Shown here: one piece after another, positions 39,430-47,234 of the stretch
Position numbering within the stretch: position 1 is the stretch's first letter
Layout of the letters: each line of letters opens with the position of its first letter
Origin: Massilia putida
GTDB lineage: Bacteria > Pseudomonadota > Gammaproteobacteria > Burkholderiales > Burkholderiaceae_D
Reading direction: 5' to 3'
Assembly: GCF_001941825.1 (NCBI RefSeq)
Contig: NZ_CP019038.1
Coordinates: 5,332,001 to 5,396,000 of the forward strand
Length of the DNA stretch: 64,000 bases
Notes under the pieces: model-generated
Seen by the model: the letters and a program-made list of their open reading frames with translations, nothing else
What the model was told of the DNA's origin: nothing
Databases searched by the model: none
Made by a program: the position numbers and the translations under genes

Positions 39430-39891
39430 ATGCGACTGCGCCTCCTCGCCCTGATCCTCCCTGCCTTGTTGTGCCGGGCAGCGTGGGCGGGTCCGCAGCC
39501 GCTCGCGGACGAAGAACTGGCGCAGGTGCGCGGCGCCGACGGCATCAGCTTCGCCGTGCGCCTGCAGTTGAACCGGCCGAACGACGGCAGCATCGGCGAC
39601 AGCCGCCTGACCATCGGCCAGACGGTCGACGGCCGCACGACGTACACGGTGCTCAAGAATGTCGGCGGGCTGATCCAGATGGTGGGCCTGAACATCAGCC
39701 CGCAAACGGCGGCGGACGGCACGAATTACCTGGCGCTGACCTTGCCGGCGTACACGCGCTTCACGGATGCCGGGTTCGAGTCGATCAGCGTGCAGGCCGA
39801 TCCGCGCGCGCCCGTGACGCAGAGCCTGGGCCAGGTCACCCTGAACGGCGACTTGCAGATGCAGGGCCAGTTGCGCCTGTGGTCCCATTGA
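39430..39891 (+). CDS. Small exported protein with the FilA-type motif (third of three)
   Basis: 153 residues from ATG 39430; a GTG at 39424 overlapping the previous stop (GTGA) is an alternative start. Signal peptide MRLRLLALILPALLCRAAWA, then GPQPLADEELAQVRGADGISFAVRLQL. It ends in LRLWSH, close to the IWAH ending of the duplicated pair. Its last 56 bases overlap the end of the convergent AraC-type gene. It is easily overlooked because a longer open frame runs through it from 38614. Confidence 0.7.
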   Translation: MRLRLLALILPALLCRAAWAGPQPLADEELAQVRGADGISFAVRLQLNRPNDGSIGDSRLTIGQTVDGRTTYTVLKNVGGLIQMVGLNISPQTAADGTNYLALTLPAYTRFTDAGFESISVQADPRAPVTQSLGQVTLNGDLQMQGQLRLWSH

Positions 39892-40993
39892 CGGCGGCCT
39901 GGCCATGGGCGTTCAACCGGTCTTGCTGGAACTCGCCGGGCGCCTTGCCGAACCAGCGCAGGCAGGCGCGGTGAAAGGCGCTGGGATCCGCGAAGCCCAG
40001 CTTGTAGCTGAGGTTCTTGACGCTGATGCGGTCGCTGCCCAGGTATTGCTGGGCGATCGTACGCCGCACCTCGTCGACGAGGGTCGAGAAGTCGGTGCCT
40101 TCGTCGGCCAGGCGGCGCTGCAAGGTGCGCTCGCTGATCGCGAGGCGCCGTGCGACGGCATCGCGCAGCGCGCCGCCCTGGTCGATCATCGCCGGCAGCA
40201 GCTCGCGCACGCGCGCGGCCACGCTCGTGCGCTCGGCTTGCGCGAGGCGCTCGTCGAGCAGGCGGAACAGGCCTTCCGCGGCGAGCGGGTTCGCGGTCGG
40301 AATCGGTGCCGTGATGTCGGCATTGGCGAATTCGAGCGCGTTGGCGGGCGCGCCGAAGCGCACCGGGCAGCCGAACCAGCGCGCGTACGGCGCCGTGTCG
40401 ACCGGCGCCGGGTAGGCGTATTCGACGAGGGCCGGCTTGAGGTCGGGCCGGCTGCCCACGAAGCGCATCGTGGCCAGCAGCAGATTCCAGGTGAAGTCGT
40501 AGCGCGCCTGCGGCACGGTGCGCGCGCCGCCGACGAGGTTCAGGCCCACGCGCACGCGGTCCGCCTTCGGTTCGATGGTGGCGCGCACGACGGGCGACAC
40601 GAGCGGCATATAGCGCGTCAGGCTGTCCGCCGCCTGACGCAGGGTAGGGGAGGCGAGCATCAGGTGGCCCAGCACGCCGAGCCAGCTGAGCGGGTCGGGC
40701 GCGAACACGCGAAAGCCGATCAGCGCGTCGCCGCTGGCGGCCGCGAGGCTTTCCCAGAGCATGCTGAACTGGTCGGACAACGCGAGCAGGTCGGCCGCGC
40801 GCTGCCCTTGCGTGCCGTGCTCGAACCACTCGAGGCCGGCCTTGGCGAACAGGGCGTCGACGTCCATGCCCTCGGCGCCGAGGCAGGCCTTGATGCGTTG
40901 CACCACGTCCGTGGCGGACAGGTACTTCACGCTGGCGACCGCGTACGTGCGGACGCGTCCTGCGCTGGTCTCATGCTTGGTCTCCTTACGCAT
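39836..40993 (-). CDS. AraC-family transcriptional regulator (long form)
   Basis: 385 residues from ATG 40993. The N-terminal two thirds match the arabinose-binding-like domain found in OruR/ArgR-type AraC proteins (LSDQFSMLWESLAAASGDALIGFRV…). The C-terminal AraC DNA-binding domain has two HTH motifs (VARRLAISERTLQRRLADEGTDFSTLVDEVRR; NLSYKLGFADPSAFHRACLRWFG), about residues 275-365. A GTG at 40930 (364 residues) may be the true start, as it overlaps the stop of a short ORF with a much better ribosome-binding site. It lies between two halves of the Fil-like locus and may regulate it. Confidence 0.88.
   Translation of the reverse strand: MRKETKHETSAGRVRTYAVASVKYLSATDVVQRIKACLGAEGMDVDALFAKAGLEWFEHGTQGQRAADLLALSDQFSMLWESLAAASGDALIGFRVFAPDPLSWLGVLGHLMLASPTLRQAADSLTRYMPLVSPVVRATIEPKADRVRVGLNLVGGARTVPQARYDFTWNLLLATMRFVGSRPDLKPALVEYAYPAPVDTAPYARWFGCPVRFGAPANALEFANADITAPIPTANPLAAEGLFRLLDERLAQAERTSVAARVRELLPAMIDQGGALRDAVARRLAISERTLQRRLADEGTDFSTLVDEVRRTIAQQYLGSDRISVKNLSYKLGFADPSAFHRACLRWFGKAPGEFQQDRLNAHGQAAVNGTTGATGPASASRRSG
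40927..40974 (-). CDS. Possible 15-residue leader ORF of the AraC-type gene
   Basis: ATG 40974 has AAGGAG seven bases upstream. Fifteen codons (MRPAQDASARTRSPA) end in a TGA that overlaps a GTG in the regulator frame (GTGA). This could couple translation to a regulator start at 40930. If the regulator starts at 40993, the ORF is fortuitous. Confidence 0.3.
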   Translation of the reverse strand: MRPAQDASARTRSPA

Positions 40994-41170
40994 TCATCGA
41001 GTGGCCCAGGGTTCTTTTGCCGAGGTGCCGTTTTTTATTATGTGTGCATGCGAAATCCCAACGCTTCGGAAAATGATCCCATATTTATCAAAATACGCTC
41101 ATTTTCGATAGGCAAGTTTTTTTATTTGATGCAACGCAACCCGACCGTTTTCGAGCGAGCGGCGCAGCGT

Positions 41171-42022
41171 TCAGGCGCGCGCCTGCTGGCGCGCACGAGC
41201 GGGAGTGATGCCGTACGCCGCCGCGAAGCAGGCCGTCATGTGACTCTGGCTGTTGAAGCCGCATTGCGCCGCAACACGGGCGATCGAGAAGCTGGTGCGG
41301 GTCAGTAATTCATGCACCCGTTCGAGGCGTAAACGCAACACATAGCGATGCGGCGTCATCCCCATCGCTTCCTGGAAGATGCGGCGGAAGTGCGATTCCG
41401 ACACGCCGGCGCGCTCGGCCAGCTCGGCGTTGGACAGTTCGCTGGACAGGTTCTGGCCGATCCATTCCAGCACGCCCTGCAGGCGGCCGAGCTGGAGGGC
41501 GTCCGGCGGCAGGTGCCGGCCGGTCTTGCCTTCCAGGACGCGGCAGGCCTGCTCGATCATCAGCGAGGAGGCCCGCTCGATGAAGCCCGTGTTCGGCGTG
41601 CTGGTGCGGGCGACCTCCGCCAGCACCTGCTGGGCGGCGGCATGCACGAGCGGGTCGGAAAAGGTCGGTGACTTGGCGCGCGCAGCCAGCAGGCGCTGCA
41701 GCTGGCGCACCATTTCGTGGTTGGGGTCGAGGAAGTGGAACATCGCCATGTCGATCGCGCCGAAGAAGCTCCAGCGGCTGGCAAAGCCGGGCTGGAACAC
41801 CGTCGCGGCACCGGCGAGAAAGTCGAAGGAACGGCCCGGGTTGCGCCCGGCTGTTGCGCGCGCGCCACCCATGTGGCACGCCAGCACCATCGAATCGAGC
41901 GGCGGGACTTCGCAACCGCCCAGCTGGAAGATGTAGCGTTCGGCCCGCAGCGGCACGCCGCCGATCTCCACGCTGATCACCGGCTCTCCCAATGCATTGC
42001 TGATCCTGTCCCAAGTATGCAT
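41171..42022 (-). CDS. AraC-family transcriptional regulator (short form)
   Basis: 283 residues. The ATG at 42022 has GGAG five bases ahead. The N-terminal half is a cupin-like sensor region with a hydrophobic core (FDFLAGAATVFQPGFASRWSFFGAIDMAMFHFL). The C-terminal HTH pair lies at about 185-280 (AELAERAGVSESHFRRIFQEAMGMTPHRYVLRLRLERV; IARVAAQCGFNSQSHMTACFAAAYGITP). It is divergent from the C39-like peptidase gene, 211 bases away, which makes the five-gene operon a plausible target. Confidence 0.9.
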   Translation of the reverse strand: MHTWDRISNALGEPVISVEIGGVPLRAERYIFQLGGCEVPPLDSMVLACHMGGARATAGRNPGRSFDFLAGAATVFQPGFASRWSFFGAIDMAMFHFLDPNHEMVRQLQRLLAARAKSPTFSDPLVHAAAQQVLAEVARTSTPNTGFIERASSLMIEQACRVLEGKTGRHLPPDALQLGRLQGVLEWIGQNLSSELSNAELAERAGVSESHFRRIFQEAMGMTPHRYVLRLRLERVHELLTRTSFSIARVAAQCGFNSQSHMTACFAAAYGITPARARQQARA

Positions 42023-42233
42023 GGTGCTCCAACCTCGATGAGCGATTTTTTATAAAAACGATAGCGTTTTATAACATCGCCCGGCCTTGCCTGCATCCAG
42101 AATATAGAAAAAGTGCAATAAACGTGGCCAAGACACCACGTCGGGCACTGCATGAAATCCAGGCATCCGGACGCCACGCATGCGCACGGAGCAGGGCCAC
42201 AAGGGGCTGCATGAAGCGTCCCAGGGAGACACC

Positions 42234-42995
42234 ATGTTCACATTCCTGCTGGGGATCCTCGCGGTCCTCGTGGGCGGGGCCGGCGTGCTTGCCAAGCACG
42301 AGGCGCAGGACCGTCCGCTCGACCATTTCGACCTGCCGACGACGATGTCCGTGGCCGCCACGGGCATACCGAACGTCGCGATGGAGCCGTTCTCCGAGCT
42401 CAAGTACAAGAACATCGTCCACCAGGCCTACGACTACAGCTGCGGCTCGGCGGCCCTCGTCACGATCCTCAAGTACCACCTGGGCATCGACGTCACCGAG
42501 CAGCAGTCGATGGAAGGCATGATGGCGTTCGGCGAGAAGGACAAGATCATCGAACGGCGCGGCTTTTCGCTGCTCGACATGAAGCGCTACCTCGCCTCGA
42601 TCCAGGTCGAGAGCGCCGGTTTCCACGCCGAGATGTCGGACCTGCTCACGCTCGATTCGCCGGGCATCGTGCCGATCGACTACGCGGGCTTCAAGCACTT
42701 CGTGGTGCTGCGCGGCGTGCGCGGCGGCCTCGTGTTCCTGGCCGATCCGTCGGCCGGCAACATCACGTTCTCGGTCGAGGAATTCGCCACCCTGTGGGAC
42801 CGCAACACGCTGTTCATCGCGTATCCGCCGAAGGGCCATCCGCCCGCCCTCAAGCTGGCGCTGGCCGACAACGAACTGGGCGTGGTCGACATGGACCGCA
42901 TCCGCGACCGCGGCCTGCAGCGCCCCATCGACACGCAGCTGGCGAACGAGCGCCTGTTGAACGGTTTCGGCGGGATCTCGATCCGCAAACAATAG
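42234..42995 (+). CDS. C39-like cysteine peptidase (FilB-like)
   Basis: 253 residues. An N-terminal membrane/signal segment (FTFLLGILAVLVGGAGVLA) is followed by a papain-like C39 domain: Gln64 and Cys70 in HQAYDYSCGSAAL, His155 in GFKHFVVLRGV, Asp171 in LADPSAGN. C39 domains cleave after double-Gly leaders in bacteriocin exporters; stand-alone membrane forms accompany putative surface systems, including FilB of Acinetobacter (recalled annotation). ATG 42234 has GGAG six bases ahead. First gene of a tight five-gene operon. Possible substrates are the motif-bearing exported proteins encoded upstream; that is inference. Confidence 0.82.
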   Translation: MFTFLLGILAVLVGGAGVLAKHEAQDRPLDHFDLPTTMSVAATGIPNVAMEPFSELKYKNIVHQAYDYSCGSAALVTILKYHLGIDVTEQQSMEGMMAFGEKDKIIERRGFSLLDMKRYLASIQVESAGFHAEMSDLLTLDSPGIVPIDYAGFKHFVVLRGVRGGLVFLADPSAGNITFSVEEFATLWDRNTLFIAYPPKGHPPALKLALADNELGVVDMDRIRDRGLQRPIDTQLANERLLNGFGGISIRKQ

Positions 42996-43015
42996 ACCCA
43001 CCACGAAGGACCACC

Positions 43016-44065
43016 ATGAAGATTTCCACGATGCTGGCGCCGGCGCTGGCTGCCGCCGGCCTGTTCGCCCAGCTGCCGGCACTGGCGCAGGACACGGCGA
43101 GTTCCTCCACGCTGAATGCCGCCACGGCCGGCACGCCGCCCGCTTCCGCCGACGCGGTGCGGGACGCGCTGGCGAAGAAGGAGGGCGACGCCGACAACGC
43201 GACGCTGCTCAAGGAAACCCTGACCGCCGTCGACAAGCAGTACTCGCTGCTCCGCAAGGGCAAGGTGCAGGTGAACTACGAACTGGGCTACACCTACATC
43301 GGCCAGGAAAAGATCAACACCGACCTGTCGTCCGGCACGGCGACACTGTTCTCGATCGAGAACACGAACTCGCACACGATCACCAACACGATCATGGCGG
43401 ACTACGGCGTGCTGAACAACCTTACCGCGAACGTGACCCTGCCCATGATCAGCCGCTATTCCGATTCGGCCGGTTTCTCGGGCGTGTCGCACACGATCGG
43501 CGACGTGGGCCTGGGCGTGCGCTGGCAGCCGCAGGAAGTCAAGCGCGACGAGGTCGCGTACACGATCACGGCCGGCACGCGCCTCGCGACGGGCACCAGC
43601 CCGTACAAGGTCGACGTGCAGAAGGGCGTGGCCACCGGCTCCGGCGTCAACAGCTTCAACCTCGGCGCCAACATGACGCGCATCGTCGATCCGGTGGCGC
43701 TGTTCGGCTCCTTCAACGCCGGATACGGCCTGACGGCCAAGCACCTGAACCAGCAGCTGTACGGCGCCACGCTGCGCCAGGTGAAGCCCGGCGCCAGCTT
43801 CGGCTTCGGCCTCGGTTTCGCGTATGCGCTGTCGTACAAGATCACGACGTCGTTCTCGTTCCAGGAATCGATCCAGGCCCGCTCCACGCTCACGTTCGAC
43901 AATAACGCCAGGGCGCAGACGCAGACGCAGAGCGCCGGCATCCTGTCGATCGGCGCGGGCTACCGCATCTCGCCCAAGACCACCGTCAACGTGACGGTCG
44001 GCGCCGGCCTCACCGCGGCCGCGCCGAACCTGTCGCTGACCATGAGCCTGCCCCTGTCGCTGTGA
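43016..44065 (+). CDS. Outer-membrane beta-barrel-like protein (FilC-like)
   Basis: 349 residues. Signal peptide MKISTMLAPALAAAGLFAQLPALAQ, then a disordered and helical stretch (30-80). From about residue 85 it shows repeated amphipathic strands (VQVNYELGYTYIG, NTIMADYGVLNNLTANVTLPMI, GDVGLGVRWQP, ASFGFGLGFAYALSYKI), as in phenol-degradation MetA/transporter-like barrels. It ends in LPLSL rather than an aromatic residue. GAAGGA lies ahead of the ATG, 20 bases after the C39 stop. Likely an outer-membrane component of the locus. Confidence 0.7.
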   Translation: MKISTMLAPALAAAGLFAQLPALAQDTASSSTLNAATAGTPPASADAVRDALAKKEGDADNATLLKETLTAVDKQYSLLRKGKVQVNYELGYTYIGQEKINTDLSSGTATLFSIENTNSHTITNTIMADYGVLNNLTANVTLPMISRYSDSAGFSGVSHTIGDVGLGVRWQPQEVKRDEVAYTITAGTRLATGTSPYKVDVQKGVATGSGVNSFNLGANMTRIVDPVALFGSFNAGYGLTAKHLNQQLYGATLRQVKPGASFGFGLGFAYALSYKITTSFSFQESIQARSTLTFDNNARAQTQTQSAGILSIGAGYRISPKTTVNVTVGAGLTAAAPNLSLTMSLPLSL

Positions 44066-44075
44066 GGCCGACGCC

Positions 44076-45701
44076 ATGACCCCCGCGCCGTCGTCGACTG
44101 CTTTTCCCGCGCGCCGTCTCGCGTGCGCGCTGGCGCTGGCCGGCCTGGCGCCGGGTGCGCATGCCGGCGTCACCGACAACCTGGTCACCAGCCCCACCGC
44201 GATGGCGATGGGGAATGCGGTGACGGCCGACCCGCCCGGGATCGAATCGATCCACTTCAACCCGGCCGGCCTCGCGCGCCTGACGGGCACGCAGAAGATC
44301 GATTCCGTGTTCATGGCGGCGATCCGCAACCCGAACCATTTCGTGTCGGCGCCGGACATCGACATCGGCGGCTTCAAGGACGATCCGGTCAACGGCAAGT
44401 CGAGCGGGCCGGTGCGCCAGGCGATGGAGATCCCGTTCTACGGCATCCCCAAGGCGCGCCTGCCGGCCGTGCTGGTGCCGGGCCTCGGCGTGTCGTACAA
44501 CGCGCCCGGGTCGCGCTGGACGTTCGGCACGATGGTCTACCTGTCGGCGGCGATGAGTATCGACCGCACCAAGGACCCGGACGATCCGGCCCGCTTCGAC
44601 GGCCGCCTGGTCCAGCTGCAGCGCCTCGTGTACCTGTCGCCGGCGGCCGCGTACAAGGTCTCGGACACGCTCAAGATCGGCATCTCCGTGCCGATCGCAT
44701 ATTCCGCGTTCGCCATCAACACCGACTTCCGCGCGCCGAACAAACTGCTGGGCACCGTCGGCCAGCTGCAGAAGGCCGTCTGCCCGAACGGCAACGGCAC
44801 CGTGATCGATACATTGACGTTCGGCCTGTGCGGCGGCGGTCCGGAAGGCATGGTCAACCCGTTCAAGCGCGCGGCCAACATCGACTTCGACCTGCGCGCC
44901 TCGTTCGACCCGACGGTCAACATCGGCGTGCTGTGGGAGCCGAAGTCGTGGTTCGCGCTGGGCCTCGTGTACCAGGGCGGCGCGCGCACGACCTATACCG
45001 GCTCGTACATGTTCCACAGCGACCCGATGCTGCGCAGCTTCGTGCGCGGCCTGCATTCCAGCCTGCTCGGGCCGGTCGTCGGCGCCGTCACCGGCATGCC
45101 GCAGGAGATTCCGGAATACCAGTCGGGGAACATGACGGCCAGGATCCCGTTCCCGTGGCGCGTGCAGGCCGGCATGAAGCTGATGCTGACCGACTACGTG
45201 CAGCTGAACGCGGACGTCAGCTATGCCGACTGGTCCCAGTGGAACGAGCTGACGTTCCAGTTCGACCGCAGCGTCAAGCTGCTCGAGATGGCGCGCCTGT
45301 TCGGCTACGCGAATTCGAGCCAGGCCACGTTCAAGATGGGTTTCCGCAGCGTCGTCAACTACAGCCTCGGCACCCAGTTGAACCTGACGAAGAAGCTCGC
45401 GCTGCGCTTCGGCTACGAGCCGCGCAAGAGCTCCATCCCGGGCGACAAGATGAGCCTCCTCGCGCCGCTGCCGGACACGAAACTCAAGAGCGTGGGCCTG
45501 CGCTACCGCTTCGACGACGGCGGGGAAGTCAACCTGACAGGCAGCTACATGAAGGGGACGTACAACATCCCGGCGCGCAGCGACTGCAATCTCAACTGCG
45601 ACAATTTCTTCAACCTGATCTACAACCCTTATGCGGCCACCGACGTGTCCGGCAGCCTGATCGTGAAGTACGCGGGCGCCTCGTACACGCGGCCTTTCTG
45701 A
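44076..45701 (+). CDS. FadL/OmpP1-family outer-membrane protein
   Basis: 541 residues, longer than typical FadL (about 420-450). Signal peptide RRLACALALAGLAPGAHA, then GVTDNLVTSPTAMAMGNAVTADPPGIESIHFNPAGLARL, the N-terminal hatch signature of FadL-type long-chain fatty-acid porins, and barrel strands ending in a C-terminal Phe (SYTRPF). Two Cys (CNLNCDN) lie near the C-terminus. It sits 10 bases after the preceding gene. In the Fil context it probably forms the outer-membrane pore or anchor. Confidence 0.78.
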   Translation: MTPAPSSTAFPARRLACALALAGLAPGAHAGVTDNLVTSPTAMAMGNAVTADPPGIESIHFNPAGLARLTGTQKIDSVFMAAIRNPNHFVSAPDIDIGGFKDDPVNGKSSGPVRQAMEIPFYGIPKARLPAVLVPGLGVSYNAPGSRWTFGTMVYLSAAMSIDRTKDPDDPARFDGRLVQLQRLVYLSPAAAYKVSDTLKIGISVPIAYSAFAINTDFRAPNKLLGTVGQLQKAVCPNGNGTVIDTLTFGLCGGGPEGMVNPFKRAANIDFDLRASFDPTVNIGVLWEPKSWFALGLVYQGGARTTYTGSYMFHSDPMLRSFVRGLHSSLLGPVVGAVTGMPQEIPEYQSGNMTARIPFPWRVQAGMKLMLTDYVQLNADVSYADWSQWNELTFQFDRSVKLLEMARLFGYANSSQATFKMGFRSVVNYSLGTQLNLTKKLALRFGYEPRKSSIPGDKMSLLAPLPDTKLKSVGLRYRFDDGGEVNLTGSYMKGTYNIPARSDCNLNCDNFFNLIYNPYAATDVSGSLIVKYAGASYTRPF

Positions 45702-45722
45702 ATTTTTTTCGTGGAGATGACG

Positions 45723-46277
45723 ATGTCCCGATTGATGTGTGTGACGATGGCCCTCGGTATCGGGCTTGGCCTGGCGGGTGGCGCGAACGCCGAGGGCATG
45801 ACCGGCGTGCCGGCGTCCAAGCAGGCGCTCGTGCAGCGCGTGCTGGACAAGATGGGGCTGGACGCCGTCGGCCTGCAGATGCTGCAGTCGCCCGTGGCCG
45901 ACATGCTGCGCCAGTCGCGCGTGGTGGTGCAGAGCCGCGTGCCGGCCGACAAGCAGGACGCGACGATGAAGGACATCACGGCGGAAGCGGCGAAGTTCGT
46001 CGAGCAGGAAGCGCCGGCGCTGCGCACGAGCACGCACGCGATCGTGCAGTCCAGCGTGGCGCCGCTGCTGGCGCAGAAGTTCAGCGAGGACGAGTTGAAG
46101 CAGCTGGCGGGCATCCTCGAGTCGCCCGTGCTGGCCAAGTTCGAGGGCATTGTGCCGGAGCTGAAGAAGGCGGTCGGCGAGAACGTCGCCAAGGCGAATG
46201 CGGCCCAGATCCAGCCCAAGATGACGGAACTGCAGAACCGCGTCGGCCTCAAGCTGCGCGCGGCCGTCGGGCAGTGA
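45723..46277 (+). CDS. Periplasmic DUF2059-like helical protein
   Basis: 184 residues. ATG 45723 has GGAG seven bases ahead; upstream in-frame GTG 45711 and ATG 45717 are less likely. Signal peptide RLMCVTMALGIGLGLAGGANA. The mature protein is helical (ALVQRVLDKMGLDAVGLQMLQSPVADMLRQ…, FSEDELKQLAGILESPVLAKFEGIVPEL), resembling the DUF2059 pattern. The function is unknown. It is the fourth gene of the operon and may act as a periplasmic chaperone or adaptor (inference). Confidence 0.7.
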   Translation: MSRLMCVTMALGIGLGLAGGANAEGMTGVPASKQALVQRVLDKMGLDAVGLQMLQSPVADMLRQSRVVVQSRVPADKQDATMKDITAEAAKFVEQEAPALRTSTHAIVQSSVAPLLAQKFSEDELKQLAGILESPVLAKFEGIVPELKKAVGENVAKANAAQIQPKMTELQNRVGLKLRAAVGQ

Positions 46278-46301
46278 TGACCACACCATGAGGAGACGGG
46301 G

Positions 46302-47090
46302 ATGAGCGACTGGATGACACGCAGCACCAACAGGTCCCGGCTGGGCCAGATCCTGATCGAGAAGAAGCTGATCTCGCAGGAACAGCTGGACGCGGCAATC
46401 CGTGCCCAGGAACAGAGCGGGCGCAGGCTGGGCGAGATCCTGGCCGACATGAAGCTGATCACGCAGGCGCAGGTGCGCGGCGCCGTGCGGCGCCAGCGCA
46501 GCCTGCGTATGGCGGCGGCACTCGCCACGGCATTGCTCGGGCCGTTGCACGCCTACGCGGCGGTGGCGGCCGCGCCGGCGGCGGGCGTCGCCACGCGCAT
46601 TGCCGGGGAGCGCGAAGGCGAGCGCGAATTCGGACGCGGGCTGCGCGCGCTGTCGGACGTTGAATTGAGCGACGTGACGGCGCAAGGCCGCAACGACGAT
46701 GCGCTACGCGACCAGGCGCGCCAGGCCGAACTGCGCCTGATCGCCCTGGCCGCGCAGGGCGGCCAGCAGGGCCTGCAGACGGCCGTGCAACACGCGCTGC
46801 CGAATGACGGCGTGCGCGTGCTGGGCGAGCTGGCGGCGGTGTTCAATCCGCTCGCGCTGATGCTGTCGGCCGACACGACGGTGCGCGACGTCAGCTACGA
46901 TCCCGCCAATTCGCAGGCGACGGTGAACAAGGACGGCTCGATCACGCTGCGCCTGCCCAGCACGATCGGCGAGATCAGCTTCCGCAACATCCGCGTGGGC
47001 AGCCATCCGGGGCCGACGTTCGGCAGCATCGAGATCCACGATATCGATCTGCGCGGGACGACCATCAGCGTCAAGCCGATCACGCGCTGA
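46302..47090 (+). CDS. MshEN-type c-di-GMP sensor fused to an exported FilA-like domain
   Basis: 262 residues. Residues 13-36 and 42-65 are two 24-residue R-L-G-x-x-L…Q repeats separated by exactly five residues (EQSGR), the MshEN arrangement that binds cyclic di-GMP in MshE/PilB-type ATPases; Gly10 of each repeat is Lys. There is no ATPase domain. A membrane segment (about 68-92) follows, then an exported part beginning RALSDVELSDVTAQGR, the locus motif. The C-terminus (FGSIEIHDIDLRGTTISVKP) aligns with the duplicated FilA-like pair (FGSMAANDIKLQGTTVYIW). GAGGAGA lies before the ATG. Last gene of the operon. Confidence 0.78.
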   Translation: MSDWMTRSTNRSRLGQILIEKKLISQEQLDAAIRAQEQSGRRLGEILADMKLITQAQVRGAVRRQRSLRMAAALATALLGPLHAYAAVAAAPAAGVATRIAGEREGEREFGRGLRALSDVELSDVTAQGRNDDALRDQARQAELRLIALAAQGGQQGLQTAVQHALPNDGVRVLGELAAVFNPLALMLSADTTVRDVSYDPANSQATVNKDGSITLRLPSTIGEISFRNIRVGSHPGPTFGSIEIHDIDLRGTTISVKPITR

Positions 47091-47105
47091 GGCCTCAGCT
47101 TTGCC

Positions 47106-47212
47106 GACGTCATCCCCGCGCAAGCGGGGATCCATACAGACGCTCCGACAGTCGCTAAGTTCGCGCTGACGGAAACTCGGCACGGATTCCCGCTGTCGCG
47201 GGAAAGACGTGC
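47106..47212. repeat. Palindromic element with two inverted hairpins
   Basis: Hairpin TCCCCGC/GCGGGGA (47113-47130) and hairpin TTCCCGC/GCGGGAA (47187-47204), flanked by GACGTCATCC and GAAAGACGTG. The ends are inverted copies of the same unit seen at 27235 and 32649. It lies between the two convergent operons. Confidence 0.65.
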
Positions 47213-47234
47213 AATGCAAGCGGGTTTGTCGGGC

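Noticed and set aside
44010..46685. Nearly 900-codon minus-strand frame opposite the FadL-like and DUF2059-like genes
   Set aside because: His/Arg/Val-rich shadow; the plus-strand genes have signal peptides, ribosome-binding sites and tight operon spacing.
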